Source of the DNA: Bacteroidota bacterium
GTDB taxonomy: Bacteria > Bacteroidota > Bacteroidia > UKL13-3
Length of the DNA: 64,000 nucleotides
Assembly (NCBI GenBank): GCA_027488905.1
Contig: JAIYAT010000007.1
Location: forward strand, 62,001-126,000
Direction: 5' to 3'
Positions 26,510 to 35,585 of the stretch are shown here, piece by piece (within the stretch, counting starts at the first letter, position 1; every line of letters begins with the position of its first letter). The position numbers and the translations under genes are program-made. The notes beneath the pieces were generated by a model that saw only the letters and a list, made by a program, of their open reading frames with translations, was not told the origin of the DNA and did no database searches.

Positions 26510-27094
26510 ATGAAAACTAAATTTACTAAAATCTTATGTATTATGTTAGGCCTACTTTATGCTCAAAAAAGTGTAGCTCAAGATACTGTGGCTCATAAGG
26601 CGGCAATACAAACCCAAGATACTATTGCTAAATACAAAATTGTCTTAATGGTAAGGCAACCGCTCACTTGGTTTACTAAGCCAAGTTTTTATGTTGGCCT
26701 TAAATCAAACGCATCAACTGTTTTTTTAAGTGCTAGCTATTATAATAATTTTTCTGGTAAGGGGCCTCAATTGGCACTAGAGTATCAACGAAATTTTGAA
26801 GAGCGTGCAAAATATGAACTGTTTTTTTACGGTAGACTAGCCATTGGACAATTTGATGAGCAAGGTGCTTCCAGTATAAATTATAATAATTACGCTTCAG
26901 TTGGGGGAGGAGTAGGGTGGAATATATTTTTGGGAAAAAAAATGAAATATTTCTTTCAGCCCACTGTAGGTGCAAATATCCCCATTTTAGATGCTAATAG
27001 TGGTTTTTACGACCAATTATATTTTTATGTAGGTGGTCCTGGTTCATACTTAGATATTAAATTAAGATTTGGGCAAAGGATTTTTGATCGTTAG
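26510..27094 (+). CDS. Hypothetical outer-membrane protein
   Basis: A 194-residue exported protein with a signal peptide (MKTKFTKILCIMLGLLYAQ, cleavage near SVAQ-DTV). The mature sequence alternates beta strands (FYVGLKSNASTVFLSASYY, YELFFYGRLAIGQF, YASVGGGVGWNIFLG, MKYFFQPTVGANIPI) and ends LDIKLRFGQRIFDR, an aromatic-flanked last strand. No family is recognised. It lies between a terminator and a convergent gene 23 bases away, so it is monocistronic. Confidence 0.65.
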   Translation: MKTKFTKILCIMLGLLYAQKSVAQDTVAHKAAIQTQDTIAKYKIVLMVRQPLTWFTKPSFYVGLKSNASTVFLSASYYNNFSGKGPQLALEYQRNFEERAKYELFFYGRLAIGQFDEQGASSINYNNYASVGGGVGWNIFLGKKMKYFFQPTVGANIPILDANSGFYDQLYFYVGGPGSYLDIKLRFGQRIFDR

Positions 27095-27117
27095 CTTTTA
27101 GTTGTTCCATAGCAGCT

Positions 27118-27570
27118 TTATTTTTCGTGTCTACCCAAAAACTCCCAAGCCAAACCTAACCTAGTTCTTAAATTCCCTCCATCAAAAGTTCTGTTCACAT
27201 AGGGTGAAATTTCAAAAATTACTTGTAGGCCTGGCTGTGTTTTTAGGGGTTTAATCCGCGTTCCAATGTCTATGAAACTTCCATTGAGCACGCTTAACTC
27301 TGCAAATTGATTAATTGGGTTAATACTAATGCCAGCGCCAACATAATAGTTGACTTGTGCCGTACGCTTAACATTAATCCTTGGCGAAAGCTCCATGTTT
27401 AGGTTACTCATAAAGGTATTTGTTTCTAGCTTGTATTCTGCCCAAAGCAGTCGATCGCTTGCGGTACTCACTGCTAACAAAGATTGAAATGGATAGTATC
27501 CAACAGAAACTTGTGCAGTTGCAACTTTTACAAATAGCATCGAAATAATGAATAAGATTTTTATTTTCAT
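27118..27570 (-). CDS. Small envelope beta-protein (hypothetical)
   Basis: A 150-residue exported protein with a signal peptide (MKIKILFIISMLFVKVATAQ) and a mature part of short strands (VSVGYYPFQSLLAVST, VNYYVGAGISINPINQF, LQVIFEISPYVNRTF) ending LRTRLGLAWEFLGRHEK. No family is recognised; the pattern fits a small barrel. It is the last gene of a minus-strand operon and overlaps the xylanase gene by 4 bases (ATGA type). It may therefore act with the xylanase. Confidence 0.6.
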   Translation of the reverse strand: MKIKILFIISMLFVKVATAQVSVGYYPFQSLLAVSTASDRLLWAEYKLETNTFMSNLNMELSPRINVKRTAQVNYYVGAGISINPINQFAELSVLNGSFIDIGTRIKPLKTQPGLQVIFEISPYVNRTFDGGNLRTRLGLAWEFLGRHEK

Positions 27571-28628
27571 AGCAGTTCTATTAATTTACAATAGGCCGGT
27601 TTTGGTTGGTAGTTTTTGTCAAATAGCAAGGGATAATCTTGGCGGTTAAAATACGCCGGAATCCAAGAATCATTGTCGCTTATCCCCCAAAACGTAATGC
27701 CATATTGGTATTGTTGGGGGATTTGTTTGTATAAGGTAACAATCTTACCCAAACAGTCTGCCTGTGCTTCAAAAACTGCCGCATCAGGGTTATTGTTGTT
27801 GCCCAAAAGGTTTACAGAAATATCTAATTCAGAAACATGTACTTGATAGTCTTGGTTAAACACCTCTTTAAACGCTGCTGCAATTTGGGTAGGTTCTGGG
27901 TATTGCAAGCTCACATGCATTTGCAAGCCAATGCCGCTTATTTTCACCCCTCGGTTTCTTAATTGGTTGAGGTAAGTAAGTACTTGTTTTCTTTTGAGTG
28001 GGTTAGATTCTAGGTTAAAATCATTGTAAAACAGGACCGCTTGTGGGTCTGCGGCTTGTGCATACCTAAAGGCTTTTTCAATATAAGTAGGTCCAATTTT
28101 TTCTTTCCAAATGCTATTTCTTAAGGTGCCGTCTTCATTAAAAGCTTCATTCACAACATCCCATGCCTTTACTTTTCCCTTAAAATGTGTAACAATGGTT
28201 TGAATATGATTTTTGAAAAGGGCCTCCCACGCTTCTGCATCCCCTTGAAAGGAGCTTAGCCAAGCTGGGTTTTGTTGGTGCCAAATTAGGGTGTGGCCAT
28301 GCACGGTTTTGTTATTTCTTAAAGCAATGGAAATCAGTCTATCTGCCTCCGTCCATTCAAAGACATTTTCTATAGGATGCAGGTTTTCTGCTTTAAAGGC
28401 ATTTTCTGGCGTAAAGCTATTGAACTGTTGATCTGCCAGCCTCGCATAGTCAAGGTTGTTTTCGTACTGACCTAACTGAATGGCCACCCCAATGCTAAAC
28501 TTGCTTTGGGCATGTAAACTGCGTGTAGCATCGCATGAGGCAGTAGTGGTTTTCTTGCAAGCGAAGGGTATAACCCCAACACAGGCAAAAGCAACTACCA
28601 GCAAGTTTAGTTTCTTGGTACTTGGCAT
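27567..28628 (-). CDS. Endo-1,4-beta-xylanase, GH10, lipoprotein
   Basis: A 353-residue GH10 enzyme that cleaves internal beta-1,4-xylan bonds. It is a lipoprotein: lipobox VIPFAC at residues 19-24 followed by KK, so it is tethered to a membrane. The (beta/alpha)8 core shows FTPENAFKAENLHP, HGHTLIWHQQNPAW, the acid/base Glu161 in WDVVNEAF, LFYNDFNLE, and the nucleophile Glu267 in HVSELDI. The 106-residue gap between the glutamates is usual for GH10. It sits between rsmE (6 bases) and a small envelope gene (4-base overlap). No SusCD transporter is near. Confidence 0.95.
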   Translation of the reverse strand: MPSTKKLNLLVVAFACVGVIPFACKKTTTASCDATRSLHAQSKFSIGVAIQLGQYENNLDYARLADQQFNSFTPENAFKAENLHPIENVFEWTEADRLISIALRNNKTVHGHTLIWHQQNPAWLSSFQGDAEAWEALFKNHIQTIVTHFKGKVKAWDVVNEAFNEDGTLRNSIWKEKIGPTYIEKAFRYAQAADPQAVLFYNDFNLESNPLKRKQVLTYLNQLRNRGVKISGIGLQMHVSLQYPEPTQIAAAFKEVFNQDYQVHVSELDISVNLLGNNNNPDAAVFEAQADCLGKIVTLYKQIPQQYQYGITFWGISDNDSWIPAYFNRQDYPLLFDKNYQPKPAYCKLIELL

Positions 28629-28634
28629 GGCTTT

Positions 28635-29351
28635 TTAGGTTTCGGTTTGACCCAACACTGCTGCTGCTGCTGCAATGCCAAACAAAGCCGCGGTTTCTGT
28701 CCGCAAAATGTTTTTGCCTAAGGAGCAAGTTTTAAACCCATGAGCTTGGGCAAGTGCAATTTCTGCTGGACTAAAATCCCCTTCCGGACCAACCATCAAA
28801 TGAATGGTTTTGGGGTGGTTTTGCAAAAAACTAAACAAGCTATTGTCTTGCTCGCTCAGGCAATAGGCAATGAGTTTTAGTTCGGCTTCCCCTTGGCTGA
28901 GGGCTTCTTTAAAGGGAAGTAAATTGCTAAAGGTGGGCAGGTAATACTGCTTGCTTTGCTTTAGGGCGCTGATGGCAATTTTGTGCAGGCGTTCTAAATT
29001 AATCCTAGGTCTTTCGCTGTTTTGGCATTGGATAAACCCAATGTGGTGCACGCCCATTTCTACGGCTTTTTCTACCAACCAATCCATGCGCTCATGCTGT
29101 TTGGTAGGCGCAATGCTCAGCCTAAGTTGATAGGGTAAGGTAGGTTCAAACTGCGTTACTTTAAGGATGCGGCCACTGCATTGCTTGGGATGCGCTTGGT
29201 CTATGCTGGCTTCTGCCAAATTCCCTTTGCCATCTATGAGGAGCAGGGTATCGCCAATTTTGTGGCGCAGCACCTTGATGCAGTGTTTAGATTCTTCTTC
29301 GCTAAAGGTAAAGGTTTCGCCTAAAAGGCTATCATAGAAAAAAAGCTGCAT
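28635..29351 (-). CDS. rsmE: 16S rRNA (uracil1498-N3)-methyltransferase
   Basis: RsmE methylates U1498 of 16S rRNA using S-adenosylmethionine. This 238-residue protein has the N-terminal PUA-like segment (SKHCIKVLRHKIGDTLLLIDG) and the SPOUT knot domain with RMDWLVEKAVEMGVHHIGF-type helix, SLLPFKEAL, LMVGPEGDFSPAEI and SLGKNILRTETAALFGIAA. The last codons (GQTET, then stop) are written by a copy of the dispersed DNA motif, so its C-terminal tail may be recent. It is the second gene of a minus-strand operon, 6 bases from each neighbour. Confidence 0.95.
   Translation of the reverse strand: MQLFFYDSLLGETFTFSEEESKHCIKVLRHKIGDTLLLIDGKGNLAEASIDQAHPKQCSGRILKVTQFEPTLPYQLRLSIAPTKQHERMDWLVEKAVEMGVHHIGFIQCQNSERPRINLERLHKIAISALKQSKQYYLPTFSNLLPFKEALSQGEAELKLIAYCLSEQDNSLFSFLQNHPKTIHLMVGPEGDFSPAEIALAQAHGFKTCSLGKNILRTETAALFGIAAAAAVLGQTET
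28639..28655. repeat. Dispersed motif, exact, extended form
   Basis: GGTTTCGGTTTGACCCA(A) at the 3' end of rsmE, supplying the last codons G-Q-T-E-T. Confidence 0.85.
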
Positions 29352-29357
29352 AAATAA

Positions 29358-29660
29358 TTAATCTTTCCAGGTTTTAACCAGTTTTACCAGCACGGCAATG
29401 AGGCCAGTGAGTGCTATGAGTAAAGCAAACCAGGTGAGGTAAAGTTCTGTAACAGAAAAAATGCTAAAGGTTTGGGCTTCGGTTTTGGCCAAATTACCTA
29501 GCCAAGTGTTTGGGAAGGGGCCTTGTTGCCAAAGATAATGAATGAGGAGTTTGTTGCTAGCCACAATCAGGGCCAAGAGCAGCAAGCCACCTAGCAACAT
29601 CAGGTTGATGGAGTGGATAAAGCCTTCGCCAGCAGATTCGGGGGTCTTATTCGCATTCAT
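29358..29660 (-). CDS. Small two-helix membrane protein (hypothetical)
   Basis: A 100-residue protein with two hydrophobic helices (about 20-45, LMLLGGLLLLALIVASNKLL, and about 72-95, LTWFALLIALTGLIAVLVKL) joined by a soluble loop. It ends in a basic tail, KLVKTWKD. No family is recognised. It is the first gene of the rsmE operon, ending 6 bases before rsmE, and its start is 86 bases from the divergent beta-helix gene. Confidence 0.65.
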   Translation of the reverse strand: MNANKTPESAGEGFIHSINLMLLGGLLLLALIVASNKLLIHYLWQQGPFPNTWLGNLAKTEAQTFSIFSVTELYLTWFALLIALTGLIAVLVKLVKTWKD

Positions 29661-29746
29661 GTTGCGCTAAGGTAATCAAAAACCTTAAAAGTGTTTTCTT
29701 AGAACTTTTTTTATTTTTATGGGTTAATCCCTTAAAATCAAATTCC

Positions 29747-31180
29747 ATGAAAAACCTATTACCCTTATTCCTTATCGCTTTACTTTTCTTAAGTAAGCCC
29801 TTGTTGAGCCAAACGCAAGTGAGTGGTGGCATTTATTCCAATACCACTTGGACCTTAGCACAAAGTCCTTATTTGCTTACCAACAATTTGGTAGTGTTTC
29901 CCGGTGCAACCCTAACCATTCAGCCTGGGGTAGAAGTGAGGGTTAAATCAAATCTTGCTTCCTGTAACCCATTTTATATCGAAGCAAGGGGAACCATTAA
30001 CATGGTTGGGCTTCCCAATGCCACCATCACCTTTAAATCTGAAACCGAGCCCACAAAAATTGGCGCATGGACGGGTTTTATCATAAAGAACTCGCAAGGT
30101 GGTGCCCTTAATTACAATTATGTTAATATTAGCAATGCCATCAAATGTTTTGATTATGATGCTAGCCTTCCTGAAACTATTAACATTAATCAATGTAGCT
30201 TTAAGTATAATTTTTATGCCATTGTGGTGGGTTTAAATTTGAGGGCAGAAAATTGCACCTTCACCCAAAATGAAAATGCCGTTTATGGATGGTCGAGGTT
30301 TGAGTTTAACAATTGCTTGTTCGACAGCAATAGAGTAGCCCTAAGTTTGTATGCCAGCCTTTTGTCGCTCAACAATTGTGTAATCAGTCACAATAACATG
30401 GGCATAACCCTTGCCTCTAGTTCTATGGAAGGTATAAGCCTTAAGTATTGTTTGTTTGAAGACAATATTGTTGCCTTTGACAATGCCAACAGTGGTACCA
30501 TTGATTCTTGTACGTTTATTCGCAACCAAGATGCCATTAAAAACACCTATTATCTAAAAATTCGTAATTCTAATTTTAGTCAGAATACCACGGCCTTGCA
30601 ACTTGGTTTTGGCACAGAAGTGATGGCGTGTGCTATTTTTGACAATGGAACAGGTGTGGCCCTTGGTCCAATTAGCTTTGGACAGCCAGCACCCAATATC
30701 AAGAGCAACAAAATTTGTTATAACCAATTATACAACATAGACAATCGTACCGACCTAAACCTATTTGTGCCTACCAATTGCTTTTGTATCTCCGATTCCA
30801 TTGAAATGGAAAACAAAATTTTTGATGGGTATGATGACATTACCAAGGGGCTCATCAGTTATGATGTGTTTGATACCACCTGTACCAATGTACTTGCGGT
30901 TAGAAATAAAACAGGGGAACCTACCTCGCTAGACGAAAACTCTGCATTAATTACCACCGCGGTGTATCCCAATCCTTTCCAAACCCAAATAAACATCGAA
31001 AATAATCATAACTACCATGGCTTTCAACTCATGACTATCGCGGGTAAAACGCTGATAACTGGTGAGCTAAAGGCAAATGATCATGCTATCCCTACAGATA
31101 ATCTTGAGGCAGGGACTTACCTTCTTTGGCTAAAGGGTTTGGACGGACAAGGAAAATGTTTTAAATTGATACGAAACTAG
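29747..31180 (+). CDS. T9SS-exported right-handed beta-helix protein
   Basis: A 477-residue secreted protein. It has a signal peptide (MKNLLPLFLIALLFLSKPLL, cleavage near LLSQ), a beta-helix of 10-12 coils with repeated N/C ladders (INQCSFKYNFYAIVVGLNLR, AENCTFTQNENAVYGWS, FNNCLFDSNRVALSLYAS, ISLKYCLFEDNIVAF) and a T9SS sorting domain (TAVYPNPFQTQINIENN to GKCFKLIRN). The opening ITFKSETEPTKIGAW is the usual cap of such folds. It is probably a surface glycan-binding or lyase-like protein. Its stop overlaps the convergent propeller gene's stop by 4 bases. Confidence 0.85.
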   Translation: MKNLLPLFLIALLFLSKPLLSQTQVSGGIYSNTTWTLAQSPYLLTNNLVVFPGATLTIQPGVEVRVKSNLASCNPFYIEARGTINMVGLPNATITFKSETEPTKIGAWTGFIIKNSQGGALNYNYVNISNAIKCFDYDASLPETININQCSFKYNFYAIVVGLNLRAENCTFTQNENAVYGWSRFEFNNCLFDSNRVALSLYASLLSLNNCVISHNNMGITLASSSMEGISLKYCLFEDNIVAFDNANSGTIDSCTFIRNQDAIKNTYYLKIRNSNFSQNTTALQLGFGTEVMACAIFDNGTGVALGPISFGQPAPNIKSNKICYNQLYNIDNRTDLNLFVPTNCFCISDSIEMENKIFDGYDDITKGLISYDVFDTTCTNVLAVRNKTGEPTSLDENSALITTAVYPNPFQTQINIENNHNYHGFQLMTIAGKTLITGELKANDHAIPTDNLEAGTYLLWLKGLDGQGKCFKLIRN

Positions 31181-32427
31181 AACAGCACTTCCTTAGGCAA
31201 TTTAAAGCAAACCAAGCTAAACCTGTCTTGCACATAAAACAGCTTTTGGAATTGGTTGATGGCTACCTGCCCGCGGAAGCTGCTGTCGCTAAAGCCGATG
31301 CTTTTGAAGTATATGGGCTTACCTGTTTTGAGGTTAATCACCAATAATTGGTCTTTGAAAACCGAAAACAAGTATTGTTTATACGCAATGCTGTTTCCTT
31401 GCCAAAATACAAAGCTGTTATTCCCTAAATCGGTTAGGCTAAACTGCCAAGCCGCTGCGCCAGTTTGGGAATCAAAGCTTTTTATTTCTCCTATACCCAT
31501 AGGTACGGCAATAATTTTATTATCCTGGGCATAGATTTGTTGCAAGGCCTCATTGCCAATGGGCTTTTGCCATACAATGTTGCCAGTGCTGGGGTTTAGG
31601 CAAGCCAAACTAAAAGCGCCATCTTGGTTAAGGCTTAGGTAAAGAAACCCTGCTTCACTCAGTCCAGCCACCGCTTGTACGCTGCCGTTTTGCGAAGTAT
31701 TAATGGTTCTTTCGTACAGTAGGGCGCTGTTGTTTACGTTGTAGCCAACCCAAACGGTTTTGTTTTGAGAACCGCCAGGGGTTTTGTAAAACACCTCCAT
31801 AAACAGAATCACCTCATTTTGGCTATTGCGTGCGGCACGCAGGTAGCTAACTTCTATGGAAGTATAGAGGGGGTTGTTGTCTCTAAAAGTAAGCAAGGGC
31901 ATTCGTTTGCCATCGAGTAGGTTGGTTTGGTAGATGCTGGCTTCTACCTTTCCATTAGGGTAAACCGCTTGGTAGAAATTCCCATCATGGTCGGCACTAA
32001 TTTCACTTCTTGCAAAGGTATTGGGCAAGTCACTTCTCCATAGGGTTTGCCCGGTTTGGGTATTAAGGCAATATTGTTGGGCGCCATAGCAACACACAAA
32101 GGCATTGTGCGCATAAAAATAGCCTTCGCTGCCAAGGGTTTGTGGGAAAGAAAAATAATTGCTCCATTCGAATAGCTTTTTGCCCGTAAGGCCATTAAAC
32201 TTATAAATGACTTCTCCTATGGCTTGGTTTGCCGTTACCGAGCTATACAGCACTTCATTGTTTTCTAGGAGTACGGGAGAGATGCCATAGCCTACGTTGT
32301 TGGTCCATACGGTATCATAGGTTTTTGTTTCTACCTTGGGTATTTCGGGCGTGGTAGTTGGCTTTTTCTTGCAGGCACCAAGGGCCAATACGGCTAAAAG
32401 GGCGAGTAGGGAAAGGGATTTTTTCAT
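31177..32427 (-). CDS. PQQ-like beta-propeller lipoprotein (paralog 1)
   Basis: A 416-residue lipoprotein (lipobox LALGAC followed by KKK at residues 15-22) with a BamB/PQQ-type propeller. Tryptophan-docking blades are seen as GLTGKKLFEWSNYF, NTQTGQTLWRSDL, NPSTGNIVWQKPIG, DSQTGAAAWQFSL and NLKTGKPIYFKSIG. It ends with a last blade, LFYVQDRFSLVCFKLPKEVLF. Propellers of this kind act as scaffolds or bind surface partners; no enzyme site is seen. It is the last of a four-gene minus-strand operon and a close paralog of its upstream neighbour. Confidence 0.85.
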   Translation of the reverse strand: MKKSLSLLALLAVLALGACKKKPTTTPEIPKVETKTYDTVWTNNVGYGISPVLLENNEVLYSSVTANQAIGEVIYKFNGLTGKKLFEWSNYFSFPQTLGSEGYFYAHNAFVCCYGAQQYCLNTQTGQTLWRSDLPNTFARSEISADHDGNFYQAVYPNGKVEASIYQTNLLDGKRMPLLTFRDNNPLYTSIEVSYLRAARNSQNEVILFMEVFYKTPGGSQNKTVWVGYNVNNSALLYERTINTSQNGSVQAVAGLSEAGFLYLSLNQDGAFSLACLNPSTGNIVWQKPIGNEALQQIYAQDNKIIAVPMGIGEIKSFDSQTGAAAWQFSLTDLGNNSFVFWQGNSIAYKQYLFSVFKDQLLVINLKTGKPIYFKSIGFSDSSFRGQVAINQFQKLFYVQDRFSLVCFKLPKEVLF

Positions 32428-32453
32428 TTGCTAAGGGTATTTAAGGGTGGAGT

Positions 32454-33692
32454 TTAATATGCGATTTCTTTGGGGAGTCGGTAGCAGAGGATTCTAAAAC
32501 GATCTTGCACGTAAAACAATCTCTTTTCTTCGTTGATAGCGATGCCATACTGCATATAACTATTGGGCAAGGCCATTTTTTTATGGCATATTACTCTGCC
32601 GTTTTCAAGGTTGAGACCAAGAAGATAATCGCCTTGTGTTGAGATCAAATAGTTTTTAAAAACTATAGCATCTCCAAAATCAAAATTAATGTCATAGTAT
32701 GGTTCATCAAGGAAGGATGTTGTCCACCTTGGATTACCATTAATGGTATAAAAGCTACAAATTGGACTTTGCCCTGCACTTATTGCTATCACTTGTTCTT
32801 CATAAAGGTGCAACCCGACACAGAAATTTGGCAGCACTTGCTGCCAAATTATCTGTCCGTTATCATTGTCTAAACAGAATATGTACCATGTTTTTTGATA
32901 GAATCCGCTTAGAAAGGTTTTGTTTCCTTTGGTTGCAAAGTTGCTAACTTGAACTTCATTCATTTGATCATCAAAATCTTCCACCCAATCTAATTTTTTC
33001 TTTGAAAGGTTATAGCAAAAGATTTTAGTTTTGGGAGGGTAATCATGAATTGCTGCTCTGTAAAAAACATATAGAATAAGGATGTCTTCATTCTTTTTGT
33101 TTTTGCTAACTACAATTGGGCTTATTAATAATTCTTCATGAGTTTTTGCAGAATCATAGATAGAGAATTCTATCTCTTTCTTACCTGATTCAATATCAGA
33201 TTTATATATATCTACTTGGTAATTCGCATTGGACATTGCTTGGTAATAGTATGTGTTTTCGTCACTATATATAAATGAACTAGCGCTATGGTCTATCATT
33301 TGTGTCCTCCAAAGAGTTGCACCATTTTCTGTATTGATGCAATAATTGCGAGGGCCATTGCAAAACACCATTTTATTATCCTTGTAAAAAACGCCATTAT
33401 CAGAAATTGGTAGTGGTGTATGCAAATAATTGTTCCATTCAAAAAGCTGCTTACCTGTAAGTCCGTCGACTAAGTAAATACTTCCTCCTTTTGGGTTTGG
33501 AGAAAACAAATCATTATAGATCACATTTCCCTCCTTGGTTAGGTGAGGCTTTAAACTATAGCTGGCTGGAATTGTCCAGACTGTATCATAAGTTACAGAT
33601 GGCAAAGGTGCAGGGAGTTCGATTTTCTTTTGAGATTTGCATGCAAGAATGGTCAATATCAGACCAAGTAAATATATATAAATTGTTTTCAT
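32454..33692 (-). CDS. PQQ-like beta-propeller lipoprotein (paralog 2)
   Basis: A 412-residue lipoprotein (lipobox LTILAC followed by KSQKK) with the same architecture as its downstream neighbour. The two align from end to end: TYDTVWT at the mature start, GLTGKQLFEWNNYL, NTENGATLWRTQM, NDNGQIIWQQVL and the C-terminal LFYVQDRFRILCYRLPKEIAY. This is a tandem duplication that has diverged substantially. It starts 4 bases after the hydrolase gene ends, so it is co-transcribed with it. Confidence 0.85.
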   Translation of the reverse strand: MKTIYIYLLGLILTILACKSQKKIELPAPLPSVTYDTVWTIPASYSLKPHLTKEGNVIYNDLFSPNPKGGSIYLVDGLTGKQLFEWNNYLHTPLPISDNGVFYKDNKMVFCNGPRNYCINTENGATLWRTQMIDHSASSFIYSDENTYYYQAMSNANYQVDIYKSDIESGKKEIEFSIYDSAKTHEELLISPIVVSKNKKNEDILILYVFYRAAIHDYPPKTKIFCYNLSKKKLDWVEDFDDQMNEVQVSNFATKGNKTFLSGFYQKTWYIFCLDNDNGQIIWQQVLPNFCVGLHLYEEQVIAISAGQSPICSFYTINGNPRWTTSFLDEPYYDINFDFGDAIVFKNYLISTQGDYLLGLNLENGRVICHKKMALPNSYMQYGIAINEEKRLFYVQDRFRILCYRLPKEIAY

Positions 33693-33696
33693 ATTT

Positions 33697-35574
33697 CTAC
33701 TTTGGATCTACCTTAAAGTTGTAACCAAAATTCCCATCATAAAGCTTATTTAATGCCTTCATTGTTTCAATGGAGTTTTTCATTTGTTCATGATTTGTTT
33801 TTGGCATTTCAATGATAAAATGGGTTTGGCTGTTGTCCACTTTAATTTGATGAGCAGCTGAAGAGGCTAATACTACCCCATCATTAGGAGTTTGTTGTTT
33901 TATAACTTTAAAAGTTTCAACCACAACTCTGTTTGCTTCGCACGAACCTATTCTTTTTATTCCTCTGCTATCTAAAAACTCATAAGAACGATAAAGTTGA
34001 CTAACATTGCCAGCTGTGAATCCACAATTGCCATTGATGCTTGGGGATTCATTTTTAATTTTGACCTCTAAACCCACTGCAGGAATAGTTGAAGTTGGTG
34101 GATTATAATCATTGCTTCTACATTGAAGGTAATCGGTAACGCTGCAATGTTTAACTGTCTGAGATGCACTTACTCCAACTAAGCCATATAAATACAAATC
34201 ATTGGCAATATATAGCCAATTTTTTGCACCAAGGTAAGCAGCTTTATTTTCTTGAGCGGCTTTTAACATACTTGAAGCGTCTGAAGATATATATGGGCCA
34301 ACCAAGGGAATAGTTGAAGCTTTCAACCTTTTTTTATGGTATTCGATTCGTTGGTCTTCAGCTAATATTTTGGCTTCTAATTCAATAATATATTTAATTA
34401 CTTCCTTCTCCACTTGGTCATCCTTGTCATAAGCAAAATACCTTTGGGTAAAGTCTAAATCATCATGCCCTATTGAAGCCGTGCTACTCAAAAACTTCCA
34501 CATGATGGGTTGTTCTTCTATACCATAAAATTGCACCACTGGCACTTTAGAAGTGTATTCAGAAAGACCTTCTTTATGTACATTATTTTCCTTATAACCT
34601 TTAAGAAATGGAGCACCTACATAATAATCTGCTGTTGTTGCTTTATAATAATTGTCCAAGGCAAGTGGAATAACTGTTTTGCTTATGGTGTTACAAGTTG
34701 AAGAAATGATTTTGTCTTCAAAGTTTTTTGAGACCAATATTCTTGTGATAAAATTGCCATTTAACATAGGCGTAATTTGAGCTCTTCCTAAAGCCTTGCA
34801 AGCCTCATTCATGAACAATGGAGATCGATTCCCTAATTTTGGATGGCAATTATTCAATATTTTTGCGCCATCATGAGGAGTGCCAAAAGTTACTATTCCA
34901 TGGGCAAGCTTGTCAAATGTTTTGGGGTCATTTTCCATGTTTCTTAACCATTCCCTTCCAACAATACCACCTTGACTATGGCCTATGATAAAGTCTCTAG
35001 GTGTTTTCTTTGGAATATTTACTTCACAATATTTGTCTAAATCTACTGTCGCGGCAGTAATTCCTAAATCTTCACTATAAAACTGTACCTTATGACTAAT
35101 TGATGATGCGTGTCCTAAAATTGACCTTGCTTTTCTTGCCTTGAACCCAAGATGTGAAACACCAATTTCTGTTGCAATCGCAGGTGGCCTAAGTGAATTT
35201 GTATTTCCATTTAGGCCATGTATCCATATGATATTGACGATTTCATCTCCTTTTTTATTTACTGAGTCAATTTGCACACCTCTTTTTTCAAATATGGTTG
35301 TAATCGAATCTGTAATTGGGTAAGGTTTAATGCCTTTGATTGGTTTCAAAAAACGTGCATCACCTACCTTACTGCATTGTTGGTCCCCAGCAGGGAAGTC
35401 GGATAGCTTCATTCCAAACTTTTGGAGCGCTTTTGCTAAAGAATCCTCGTAAGGTATTTTATTTTGAGTAGACAAATTAAAAGATTGGCTTTTTTCTGGA
35501 CTTTGTGCCTGAATTGTTTCAACGAAAGTAGTAAGTAAAAACATCCAAAAAAGTGGTTTAAAATAGTTTTTCAT
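33697..35574 (-). CDS. Large secreted alpha/beta hydrolase (lipase-like)
   Basis: A 625-residue exported protein with a signal peptide (cleavage near IQAQ-SPE). The hydrolase core has IIWIHGLNGNTNSLRP (oxyanion region), the nucleophile elbow DFIIGHSQGGIVGREWL and GIVTFGTPHDGAKIL, a set typical of triacylglycerol lipase or PGAP1-like enzymes. A candidate catalytic His lies in the second half (ASIGHDDLDF). The last 200 residues have no recognised domain and no sorting tail is seen. It lies 11 bases after the T9SS protein and 4 bases before the propeller lipoproteins. The substrate is unknown. Confidence 0.8.
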   Translation of the reverse strand: MKNYFKPLFWMFLLTTFVETIQAQSPEKSQSFNLSTQNKIPYEDSLAKALQKFGMKLSDFPAGDQQCSKVGDARFLKPIKGIKPYPITDSITTIFEKRGVQIDSVNKKGDEIVNIIWIHGLNGNTNSLRPPAIATEIGVSHLGFKARKARSILGHASSISHKVQFYSEDLGITAATVDLDKYCEVNIPKKTPRDFIIGHSQGGIVGREWLRNMENDPKTFDKLAHGIVTFGTPHDGAKILNNCHPKLGNRSPLFMNEACKALGRAQITPMLNGNFITRILVSKNFEDKIISSTCNTISKTVIPLALDNYYKATTADYYVGAPFLKGYKENNVHKEGLSEYTSKVPVVQFYGIEEQPIMWKFLSSTASIGHDDLDFTQRYFAYDKDDQVEKEVIKYIIELEAKILAEDQRIEYHKKRLKASTIPLVGPYISSDASSMLKAAQENKAAYLGAKNWLYIANDLYLYGLVGVSASQTVKHCSVTDYLQCRSNDYNPPTSTIPAVGLEVKIKNESPSINGNCGFTAGNVSQLYRSYEFLDSRGIKRIGSCEANRVVVETFKVIKQQTPNDGVVLASSAAHQIKVDNSQTHFIIEMPKTNHEQMKNSIETMKALNKLYDGNFGYNFKVDPK

Positions 35575-35585
35575 GGTTTTGGGAT

